The position numbers were made by a program, and so were the translations under genes. The notes beneath the pieces were generated by a model, which searched no databases, had not been told where the DNA came from, and was given only the letters and a program-made list of their open reading frames with translations. DNA of 39,431 nt from an uncultured Lachnospiraceae bacterium (GTDB taxonomy: Bacteria > Bacillota > Clostridia > Lachnospirales > Lachnospiraceae): NCBI GenBank assembly GCA_910577765.1, contig CAJTOV010000017.1, positions 1 to 39,431 of the forward strand. The letters run 5' to 3'. Below are positions 32,255 through 39,431 of the stretch, piece by piece (within the stretch, counting starts at the first letter, position 1; every line of letters starts with the position of its first letter).

Positions 32255-33043
32255 AATCTGTATCCTCCCTTCTAATTCAGCAGTCATGATCATGCCATAT
32301 TCATCCGCCAATATGCGTTTCTTCTCTGCGGCTGTTTTCCTGGAAAGCAATTCTTCCAGCATAGCAATCAATACATTAGCCGACTTTCCTATGTCTTCTT
32401 CTGAAATATTATGTTCCCTATTCCTTATATTGACGATGATTCCCTGCATCAAATCCATGGGGGTAAAATTTTTCTTATTTCCAAAAACCGTTTTTCTGTC
32501 AAAGCTGATTTTCTCGATGGAATCTTCCGTTTCTTCGTTATCCATACAGAGCCAGATGCTTCGGACTTTTTTTAGATTATCAAAATCGCTGTGGAAAAAT
32601 TCCGTCTGTTTTTGTGCTGAGATCATTCTTGCAAGATAAAATACAATCCTATTTTCCAAATGATATCCCAGTTTACTGGGGTTTGACGATTTTTGCGCCT
32701 CAATGTTAATCAGAATCTTCATTTCGCTATCTTTATGATACGCACTAAAACGGATATCATAGTAGATAATCCCTTCTCCTGGCACATTATCCTCAGTAAT
32801 GGTCCCCTTCACCCGGCCAAGCCTGGATAGTCCGGCGTCAACCGGCCTTGTTCCTATTTCGATATCATCGCCTATACAGTCCATGATATCAGCAATATCC
32901 AGATCCCGGAACTCCTCAACCGTATATTTTAGAATCCGCGATAATATCTGCTTGTCTGCAAGCAGATATTTCACGTTTGTATCGTATGCCGGGCCTGAAT
33001 CACTGGTTGCATCCACTGCCTGTGCTAAATTGGTATTAATCAT
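32051..33043 (-). CDS. Rpn-type PD-(D/E)XK nuclease (RpnL 3)
   Basis: A 330-residue protein of a third Rpn/PDDEXK-transposase subgroup. The core GEGIIYYDIRFSAYHKD...KILINIEAQKSS gives the Asp and ExQ active site (~residues 92-116), followed by YHLENRIVFYLARMISAQ. The C-terminal region carries three KEGI repeats encoded by 12-bp DNA repeats and a short charged tail. It is clearly AT-richer than both neighbours, suggesting acquisition. The full-length start follows a modest GAGAGG, while a better internal site (GGGAGG, 9 bases) precedes Met264. Confidence 0.83.
   Translation of the reverse strand: MINTNLAQAVDATSDSGPAYDTNVKYLLADKQILSRILKYTVEEFRDLDIADIMDCIGDDIEIGTRPVDAGLSRLGRVKGTITEDNVPGEGIIYYDIRFSAYHKDSEMKILINIEAQKSSNPSKLGYHLENRIVFYLARMISAQKQTEFFHSDFDNLKKVRSIWLCMDNEETEDSIEKISFDRKTVFGNKKNFTPMDLMQGIIVNIRNREHNISEEDIGKSANVLIAMLEELLSRKTAAEKKRILADEYGMIMTAELEGRIQIMCNLSETIEARGMKEGIKEGIKEGIRKERIAAIERMMKADATREQIISYGYTEAEYTEAEKLMTMNA
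32181..32216. repeat. Three 12-bp tandem repeats in Rpn gene 3
   Basis: Unit ATGCCTTCCTTG, twice exact and once with a final C, encoding KEGI units on the minus strand. Confidence 0.85.
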
Positions 33044-33160
33044 CTGTCCTCTCTTTCCAGTACATCCTTATATATTAGGGCATTGGCAAATCAGCAGGGC
33101 GTATATCCTTCTGAATTATATTCTATCATAATAACTGAGAACCTTCAACGCGCATACCGT

Positions 33161-35746
33161 CTATTTCTTATCCCCAGTCAGTGCGTCATACACCGACTGG
33201 GCCACGGTTTCCCCGGTCTCATACCGGATTTTGGAGAACAAAATCTCCTTTTTCTCCTCATCATAAGCCTGCTCATAGACATACCGTTCCCCATCCTCCA
33301 GCCGTTCTATGGTTCCCAGCCAGGAAGGCGCCAGCCACGCCGGATCGTCCGGGGCAGACTCCCGGATGTCTCCCAGGGCATTGGATACCTCCACCGGCAC
33401 CCCCACATCCGTCAGAAGGGTGTGGGGAAAGTCTCCATAGTCACCGATTTCCGCTTCCCTGCCGATCTGCTCCAGATAAGACTTTGCATAGGCCTGCTCC
33501 TGCATTGTCAAATCATCCTGGTCCTGGGCGGCCGGGGAGAGGCACCGGGCCCAGAGCTCCTCCGGAAACAGCTTCCGGATGGACTCCTGGTATCCTCCGC
33601 CGTCCTCCGGGCGCTGGTAATGAACTGCCACATAGCTGCCATCCGGCTCCTTTGCCACCTGGATCACCACCGGAAGGGTTCCGGTTCCGCCGTTCTTGAC
33701 GAAATTTCCGTTCTGGAACTGGTAGCTGCCGTACATGGTCAGGGCATACACCACCACACGGTCCCCGGTCTCTTCCTGCCCCAGCAGCTTATGGCCTTCC
33801 CCATAGGCTTCGCAATCCTGGGAATAGATGTAACGGTTGTTCTCCAGAACAGCCGCCGCCACAGCCTGGTCCAGGGTCTTTGACCGGCTTCTTTCCGGCA
33901 GCGGCCGGTCAATCTGCTCCAGAAGTTCCAGAAGCTCTCCCACCTTTTCCACCTGGTCTTCCTTCCGGACAATATCCTGATACGGGCTGAGAGCCCAGGG
34001 CATGTAGAAATACGCCCGCTTCCCCTGCCCGTCCACCGGATAATCCCAGGACACGCTGTAACAGTTGTCAATCAGTCCCAGCAGCAGCCCTGCTGCCTTC
34101 TGCATGGTGATGTTGTCCGGCGCCTGGTCCAGATGCAGGGTCAGGCCGTAGGGAAGGTATGTGGTTTGCAGCTCCATGGTCCATCCCTGGTCCATGTGGT
34201 AATGGTCCAGAACCAGTTTGACCAGCTTCCCGTTGGCAGAGGCATCCCCCATATAGGGGTTCCTGGCTTCCAGAAGCTTCTCCCAGCATTCCCTGTCAGA
34301 AGCATGGGAAGCTCCGGTCTCCGGAATTTCTGCGGAAACGGACGAATCTTCCGGCTGATTCTGCCGGGGATTCCCGCAGATTCCCACAAACAGGAGCTGG
34401 CCCTGGCTGCGGACTGCATAGAGAAACGGCCGGTCCAGAATCATTTCCGCCCTTCCGTCCGGCGGCGCTGCCCCTGCATAGGCGATCTCTGTAAATGCCG
34501 CGGCTTCCACGCCGTTCTCGTCAAGGCCTATCTGGACGTCCTGGCTGATGCCGGAGAGGAACAGGGGCTTCTGGTCCGAAATACCCGAAAAATCCCCATC
34601 CGGTCCCAGCGCTTTCCGGATTCCCAGATCCTCCAGCACACCGGACAGCTTCCTGCTGCTGCCATAGGAAAATTTGGGAATCTTCCAGATCACCTCTCCG
34701 GTTCCCTGGCCGGAGGTTCCCTCCAGAACCTCCTCCAGAATCTCCGGTGACTGTACCAGCTCCCTGACATCCACCCCCGGGTCCGGAAGGACAAAGAGGA
34801 CAGAGCCATTTTTCAGACCCAGGGAGGAAGCAGTGAAATTCTCTCCCCGCCGGAACCCGTGGCTATCCATCTCCCGGTTCATGAAATCGCAGGTTACCTG
34901 GATTCCCTCTGCGGTGGTGAATACATCCGGTCTGGTCCTGTCCTTCTGAAACCGGTCGATCCACTCATCAAAATAGTAGACCGTATTTTGCAGGGACAGC
35001 TGTTCTTCCGCCGGTATCTCTCTGGCGGCAGGCACGAGCATTCCCCCGGTCCGGTCCTTCACCCAGTCCGCCATGGCCTGGGCCCCTTCCGGTCCGTGAA
35101 GGTCTGTTTGGAAACTGTCGGAATAGAAATACCGGGCCGCCTGGTCCGCAAACTCCTGCCTGATCTCCAGGGTATGGTCTGCCCACAGGGAATTGGCGAT
35201 CCGCAGGTTGTAAAGGGCGTCCGAAGGCAGCTCCCCCCACTGGTCCTTCTTTGCATTGGCCGGATTCGGTACATGGTACAGTGCCTGGAACGCGGCCTGG
35301 CAGTCCTGGGCCAGGGACTCAAGTGCCGCCTCCTCCGGGTATCCCAGCAGGGACAGCAGCTCCCGGCGGGTCTCCCCGCCTGCTCCCTGGGCGCTCATGG
35401 CCAGGGCATAGTAGAGTCCCAGAGGGGAGTAGACCGTGTTCGCCTGGCTGTCCTCCCCCAGCACCGCCGACGCGGTCCCCATGGCAAAGGAACCATAGGC
35501 CTCCTGGAACCGTTCCGGAATCTTCCGGCTGTACCGGGCCTCAAAGCGTTCCTCATCATTTTTATATACCGGTTCCTGGGGGTATTCTGCCCGAGCCAGG
35601 ATCTCCGCCCCGGCAGGAGCCGGTCCGCTGCCGGTCCCACCCCCTGCTCCGCTTATGCTCCCAGGCCTCCCACATCCGGTAACTGCCGCCGGTCCTATGG
35701 ATACAGCCAGCAGGCAGGCCAGTAACTGCTTTCTGTTTTTTCTCAT
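33161..35746 (-). CDS. Lipoprotein serpin fused to DUF4825-like and BlaR1-associated C-terminal regions
   Basis: An 861-residue lipoprotein. Signal peptide with lipobox AVTGC (Cys25) and a Gly/Pro-rich linker come first. A serpin domain follows (~74-462) with NTVYSPLGLYYALAMSAQGAGG, IPKFSYGS, hinge NGVEAAAFT (411-419) and RPFLYAV. Next comes a region (~487-610) resembling DUF4825 (ARNPYMGD, ELQTTYLPYGLTL). A further region (~636-760: GHKLLGQEETGDRVVVYALTMYGSYQFQNGNF) resembles the tail of BlaR1/M56-type proteins. ATG at 35746 follows AAGGAG; the open frame continues upstream into serpin 2. It is last in a three-serpin operon. Confidence 0.82.
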   Translation of the reverse strand: MRKNRKQLLACLLAVSIGPAAVTGCGRPGSISGAGGGTGSGPAPAGAEILARAEYPQEPVYKNDEERFEARYSRKIPERFQEAYGSFAMGTASAVLGEDSQANTVYSPLGLYYALAMSAQGAGGETRRELLSLLGYPEEAALESLAQDCQAAFQALYHVPNPANAKKDQWGELPSDALYNLRIANSLWADHTLEIRQEFADQAARYFYSDSFQTDLHGPEGAQAMADWVKDRTGGMLVPAAREIPAEEQLSLQNTVYYFDEWIDRFQKDRTRPDVFTTAEGIQVTCDFMNREMDSHGFRRGENFTASSLGLKNGSVLFVLPDPGVDVRELVQSPEILEEVLEGTSGQGTGEVIWKIPKFSYGSSRKLSGVLEDLGIRKALGPDGDFSGISDQKPLFLSGISQDVQIGLDENGVEAAAFTEIAYAGAAPPDGRAEMILDRPFLYAVRSQGQLLFVGICGNPRQNQPEDSSVSAEIPETGASHASDRECWEKLLEARNPYMGDASANGKLVKLVLDHYHMDQGWTMELQTTYLPYGLTLHLDQAPDNITMQKAAGLLLGLIDNCYSVSWDYPVDGQGKRAYFYMPWALSPYQDIVRKEDQVEKVGELLELLEQIDRPLPERSRSKTLDQAVAAAVLENNRYIYSQDCEAYGEGHKLLGQEETGDRVVVYALTMYGSYQFQNGNFVKNGGTGTLPVVIQVAKEPDGSYVAVHYQRPEDGGGYQESIRKLFPEELWARCLSPAAQDQDDLTMQEQAYAKSYLEQIGREAEIGDYGDFPHTLLTDVGVPVEVSNALGDIRESAPDDPAWLAPSWLGTIERLEDGERYVYEQAYDEEKKEILFSKIRYETGETVAQSVYDALTGDKK

Positions 35747-35801
35747 GGTCTGCTCCTTTTTTCCGCAATCTGCCAACGGTTTACAAGCTGCCCCCAGGCT
35801 G

Positions 35802-37340
35802 TCAGCTCTCCGGATTCCTGCACACTCCCAGGAACAGCCAGACATCATGGGCATTATCCCGGATGCCGAACAGGAACGGGCGGTCCAGAATCATCTCAGC
35901 CGTCTCCTCCTGCTCCAGCACCGCGCCGCATTCCATGGCCAGCATGGTGTAGGCAGCGCCTTCCACTCCCTGCTCGTCCACGCCGATATGGGTCTCCTGA
36001 ATCACGCTGGACACGTAAAGATGCTCCGGGGAAATACCTCCCAGCTCCGCCTGTTCCCCGAACATCCGGTCCATTCCCATGGCCGCCAGGGTATCTTCCA
36101 GCCGGTAGCTGCTGCCAAAGCTGAACTTTGGCACCTTCCAGACCACGGTTCCCTGGGACCATCCTTCCTGGCCGGCCTCCATGGCTGCCTCCAGCTTCTC
36201 CGGGCTGTCCAGAAACTCTTCCACGGTTTTTCCTTCGTCGGGAAGAAGGAAGATCATCCGGCAGTTGTTGCCGGTTTCCAGCCAGGACAGCATGCATCCG
36301 TCCCTCTTTTTAAAGGCCCCGTCCAACTGGGTCTGGTTCATATACGGCACCTGCACCTGGGTTCCGTCTTCCAGGGTAAACGCATCCTCCCGGGTATCCC
36401 CTTCCGCAAAGGGCTCTGCCCAGCCGCCGTAGAAATAGAGGGTGTTGAGAATGGCCAGAGCCGTAGCCGGGTCCGGCTCCAGTTTCGGCGCCAGAACCCC
36501 TTTCGTCTTTTCCGCAATCCAGTCCCCCATCTGTTTCCCGGTACTGGGATCGCCAAAATCCACCCCGTAGGAGGAGGCAAAGAACTGCTCTGCCGCCAGG
36601 TTCTGATAATCTTCATAGACCGGAAGCTGGTCTGAAATCCACAGGGAGTTGCCCAGACGGATGGTACTTTTGTTTCCTTCCATTCCATAATGGGCCATCT
36701 GTTCCTGGTCCCGCTGGGTCTGGTACACATACCACTGGTAGAGCCTGCGGCACTGGTCCGCCAGCTCCTTCCGGTCCTCCACCCCCAGACTTCCCAGGAT
36801 CTGGGCAGCGGTCTCCCCCTCTGCCCCGCATCCGGCCAGGGCCAGGGTGTAATAAAGGCTTAACGGACTGAAATTCCCGTTGCCTGGGGCATCCTTCAGA
36901 ACCTGGCTTCCGCTCTTCCAGGCAAACTGCTCCAGCCCTTTCTGAAATTCCCCGGACAGAGTCTGGGCTTTCAGCAGCCGGTTCCAGCCCTCATAATCCT
37001 CCGGGGAAATATCTGCTTTCTCCGGCTCCTTTGCCTCCATGGTCTTTCCCGCTGCACAGGTTCCGGCCTTTCCCGGGCTTTTGTTTTCTTCCCGGGACGG
37101 GGAGGCTGCCGGGTTCCGGCTTTCTTCCGCGCCATTTGTATCCGCGGTTGCAGGATTCTCCTGGCTTCCCTGGCTTTGGTCCTGGCCTTCCTGATTCTGC
37201 TCCTGGCCTCCCCGGTTCTGCTCCTGGCCTTCCTGATTCTGCCCCTGGGACGTTCCTGAGCTGCTGCACCCGGTTATGGCCGTGGATGCGACAACCGCTG
37301 CCAGCAGGCAGACAGTAACCATGGTTTTTGCTGATTTCAT
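35802..37340 (-). CDS. Lipoprotein serpin
   Basis: A 512-residue lipoprotein with lipobox AITGC (Cys25). A low-complexity Gln/Asn/Gly/Glu linker (~30-60) and a second Pro/Lys-rich linker lead to a serpin domain (~115-512). Serpin features are GNGNFSPLSLYYTLALAGCGAEGET, IRLGNSLWIS, ILNTLYFYGGWAEPF, VPKFSFGSSY, hinge QGVEGAAYT (457-465) and the final DRPFLFGI. Inhibitory serpins trap serine or cysteine proteases; the small-residue hinge suggests inhibitory capacity. It would be displayed on the outer face of the cell membrane. AGGAGG lies 8 bases before the ATG. Confidence 0.88.
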   Translation of the reverse strand: MKSAKTMVTVCLLAAVVASTAITGCSSSGTSQGQNQEGQEQNRGGQEQNQEGQDQSQGSQENPATADTNGAEESRNPAASPSREENKSPGKAGTCAAGKTMEAKEPEKADISPEDYEGWNRLLKAQTLSGEFQKGLEQFAWKSGSQVLKDAPGNGNFSPLSLYYTLALAGCGAEGETAAQILGSLGVEDRKELADQCRRLYQWYVYQTQRDQEQMAHYGMEGNKSTIRLGNSLWISDQLPVYEDYQNLAAEQFFASSYGVDFGDPSTGKQMGDWIAEKTKGVLAPKLEPDPATALAILNTLYFYGGWAEPFAEGDTREDAFTLEDGTQVQVPYMNQTQLDGAFKKRDGCMLSWLETGNNCRMIFLLPDEGKTVEEFLDSPEKLEAAMEAGQEGWSQGTVVWKVPKFSFGSSYRLEDTLAAMGMDRMFGEQAELGGISPEHLYVSSVIQETHIGVDEQGVEGAAYTMLAMECGAVLEQEETAEMILDRPFLFGIRDNAHDVWLFLGVCRNPES

Positions 37341-37402
37341 AATACATTCCTCCTATATTGATCCGTCTGGCCGTAATAGGTTACGGTTCACGGGGACATC
37401 TG

Positions 37403-39316
37403 TCAGTTCCATTCTGTCACTACCACATAGCTGGCTTCCCCGTAGAACCCGTGCTTCTCCATCTGGTCCTCCGGCCACTCTGCCACGATCTCATAGATTC
37501 TGCCGCCTTTCAGGTTGATGAGCCCTGTATCCTGGTAGACGGTTTCCGCCGGTTCAGCTGTCTCTGTCCGGCCCGCCTGGGACACATCCCACTCCCGGAC
37601 TGTCAGGGTTTCCGGCATAACGGCGGTCCTGACCGAGCAGGGGACCTCCTCCATCTGGTTGTAGCGGGGAAGTTTCAGAGGCACTGCCTTTTCCAAGTCA
37701 ATCTGCAAAGGATGGATTCCGCAGGCTACCACTCCCTGCATCCTGCCGTCTTCCTCCCAGTTCAAGGTATAATTGCCGAACATTACCGGAAATGCTTCCA
37801 AACTGCTGGACAGCGAATCTGCCAGGTACAGGTCCGGGGCACTGGCCATGGGCTGACCGGAGGCAGATTCTTCCCCCTGGGGGTTCCTGCACACCCCCAG
37901 AAACAGCCATGCGTCGTGGGCATCATCCAGGATGCCGAAAAGGAACGGACGGTCCAGAATCATTTCTGCTGTCTCCCCCTGATCCAGCATCCCTCCCCGG
38001 GCCAGAGCCATCATGGTGTAGGCAGCGCCTTCCACACCGTTTTCATCCACACCGATATGGGTCTCCTGAATCACGCTGGACACCTGGAGAGGCTCCGGGG
38101 ATATCCCTCCCAGCTCTGCATTTCCCCCAAACATCCGGTCCATCCCCATGGCTGCCAGTGTGCTTTCCAACCGGTAGCTGCTGCCGAAATCAAACTTAGG
38201 TACTTTCCAGACTACTTTTCCCGGGGTCATGGCATCCTCTGACACATCCATGGCTGTCTTCAGCTTCTTCGGGCTTTCCAGAAATTCTCCCACGGTCTTT
38301 CCCTCATCCGGCAGAAGAAAGACCATGCGGCAGTTATTGTTGGTTCCCAGCCAGGACAGGGTGTAGCCTTCCCCCTTGCGGAATGCCCCCATCATCTCTG
38401 TCCGGTTCATATAGGGCACGGTTACCTGGCCTCCGTCTTCCAGGGTAAACACATCCTCCTGGGTATTCTGTTCCTGAAAGGGCTCTGCCCAGCCTCCATA
38501 GAAATACAGGGTGTTTAGAATCGCCAGAAGGGTGGAAGGGTCCGGGGCAAGCTGGGGTTCCAGGACCCCGTTTGTCTTCTCCGCGATCCAGGCTCCCATC
38601 TGTTTTCCGGTATCCGGATTCCCAAAGTCCACCCCATAGGAGGATGCGAAGAACTGCTCCGCCGCCAGCTTCTGGTAATCCTCCCGGACCGGAAGCTGGT
38701 CCGAGATCCAGAGGGAATTGCCAAGACGGATGGTGCTTTTATAATCCTCCATCCCGTAATGGGCCATACGCTCCTGGTCCCGCTGGTTCTGGTACACATA
38801 CCACTGGTAAAGTCTCCGGCACTGGTCTGCCAGCTCCTGCCGGTCCCCTACTCCCAGGTTCTTAAGAATCTGGGCGCTGGTCTCCCCTTCTGCGCCGCAG
38901 CCTGCCAGGGCCAGGGTATAGTAAAGACTTAAAGGGCTGAAATTCCCGTTGCCCCGGGCCTCCCCCAGAACCCGGCTTCCGCTGTTCCATGCAAACTGCT
39001 CCAGTCCCTTCCGGAATTCCTCCGAGACTTCCTGCTGCTCCATCAGCTTGTTCCATGCTTCAAAATCCTCCGGGGAAATGTCTGCCTTCTCCGGCTCCCG
39101 GGCCTTTAGGGTTCTTCCTTTTACACTGCTGTTTTCCACGGTTTTCTGGTCTCCTTCTGCGTCCGGGGCTGCCGGATTCTGGCTGTTCTCCCCGTTTTCC
39201 TGGCTTTCCTGGTTCTGGCCCGGGGTATTCCCGAAACTGCCGCACCCGGTTACGGCTGTGGCGGCAAGGGCTGCGGCCAGCAAAAAGGCTTTGTATCTTT
39301 TTCCGGTTAGTTTCAT
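37403..39316 (-). CDS. Lipoprotein serpin with C-terminal extension
   Basis: A 637-residue lipoprotein with lipobox AVTGC (Cys25) and a Gln/Asn/Glu linker. The serpin domain (~80-480) is close to the second serpin (GNGNFSPLSLYYTLALAGC, NTLYFYGGWAEPF, hinge NGVEGAAYT ending ~434, DRPFLFGI). A ~150-residue extension follows (~485-637) with FGNYTLNWEEDG, VVACGIHPL and RIYEIVAEWPEDQMEKHGFYGEASY. It resembles a beta domain found in other clostridial secreted proteins. The ATG follows GGGAGGG. It is the first gene of the serpin operon; no clear promoter is visible between it and the hairpin repeat at the window edge. Confidence 0.87.
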   Translation of the reverse strand: MKLTGKRYKAFLLAAALAATAVTGCGSFGNTPGQNQESQENGENSQNPAAPDAEGDQKTVENSSVKGRTLKAREPEKADISPEDFEAWNKLMEQQEVSEEFRKGLEQFAWNSGSRVLGEARGNGNFSPLSLYYTLALAGCGAEGETSAQILKNLGVGDRQELADQCRRLYQWYVYQNQRDQERMAHYGMEDYKSTIRLGNSLWISDQLPVREDYQKLAAEQFFASSYGVDFGNPDTGKQMGAWIAEKTNGVLEPQLAPDPSTLLAILNTLYFYGGWAEPFQEQNTQEDVFTLEDGGQVTVPYMNRTEMMGAFRKGEGYTLSWLGTNNNCRMVFLLPDEGKTVGEFLESPKKLKTAMDVSEDAMTPGKVVWKVPKFDFGSSYRLESTLAAMGMDRMFGGNAELGGISPEPLQVSSVIQETHIGVDENGVEGAAYTMMALARGGMLDQGETAEMILDRPFLFGILDDAHDAWLFLGVCRNPQGEESASGQPMASAPDLYLADSLSSSLEAFPVMFGNYTLNWEEDGRMQGVVACGIHPLQIDLEKAVPLKLPRYNQMEEVPCSVRTAVMPETLTVREWDVSQAGRTETAEPAETVYQDTGLINLKGGRIYEIVAEWPEDQMEKHGFYGEASYVVVTEWN

Positions 39317-39353
39317 GATAAGTCCCTCCCATTTTTGTATAGCTACTGTTCAT

Positions 39354-39431
39354 GGGGGCATCTTCTTGTCCGGCAAAGCCGGACAAGAAGCATCGGGCGT
39401 CCGCCCGATGTGGAAAACTGGACAAAAACAG
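39354..39431. repeat. Triple-hairpin intergenic repeat, copy 2 (cut by window edge)
   Basis: It matches copy 1 (30176-30253) almost base for base: hairpin arms 39362-39374/39378-39390 and 39391-39399/39402-39410, then the first arm of the third hairpin, which reaches the window end. It lies directly upstream of the serpin operon. Confidence 0.75.

Noticed and set aside
34859..38242. Long plus-strand ORFs opposite the serpins (for example 35655-36635 and 37358-38242)
   Set aside because: Pro/Arg/His/Gln-rich shadows of GC-rich coding sequence. The minus strand carries clear lipoprotein serpins with ribosome-binding sites.

Overview
The window looks like chromosome from an anaerobic gut Clostridia of the Lachnospiraceae (Enterocloster/Hungatella-like). 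This is inferred from strong Shine-Dalgarno sites, a gap-pgk-tpiA glycolytic operon, a TPP-riboswitch ykoFEDC thiamine-precursor transporter, a SpoVB-type flippase, several Rpn-type nucleases and lipoprotein serpins. Most of the DNA is GC-rich. The exopolysaccharide block (about 5.5-14.9 kb), the orphan pair at 2.7-3.9 kb and one Rpn gene (32.0-33.0 kb) are visibly AT-richer, which suggests transfer.

Layout. 1-356: 3' end of an IS4-type transposase. 555-2520: promoter, TIM-barrel sugar isomerase/epimerase and D-2-hydroxyacid dehydrogenase. 2735-3924 (minus): two unrecognised genes behind a leader with mini-ORFs. 4343-5386: fructokinase-like PfkB kinase with its own promoter. 5529-14768 (minus): a ten-gene exopolysaccharide operon (small protein, tyrosine-recombinase-like protein lacking its catalytic residues, Alg14/Alg13-like pair, GT4, Wzy-like polymerase, pyruvyltransferase, GT2, F420-hydrogenase-beta-like protein, Wzx flippase). 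It faces a divergent XRE regulator, and an inverted repeat supplies the -35 box of both promoters. 15311-19407: promoter, TPP riboswitch, terminator and ykoFEDC. 19564-23981 (minus): two Rpn nucleases around a MurJ/SpoVB-type flippase. 24257-27590: promoter, gapA, pgk, tpiA and terminator. 27644-29438: short KdpD-like kinase and KdpE-like regulator. 29444-30070 (minus): lipoprotein. 30325-31342: cysK. 31374-33043 (minus): an unknown gene and a third Rpn nuclease. 33161-39316 (minus): three tandem lipoprotein serpins, two of them with extra C-terminal domains.

Most notable: all three Rpn genes, although from different sequence subfamilies, carry a strong in-frame Shine-Dalgarno plus ATG 63-82 codons before the stop. 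Two also have 12-bp (four-residue) tandem repeats downstream of that start. This matches the gene-within-gene toxin/antitoxin (anti-phage) arrangement described for Rpn proteins. Second is the EPS switch region, where an XRE protein, a small protein and a catalytically degenerate recombinase-like protein sit at the head of the operon. Third is the serpin cluster with three different reactive loops and fused domains also seen in BlaR1/M56-type proteins. Several dispersed, highly structured intergenic repeats are also present. All assignments come from reading motifs and signals; no database search was run.
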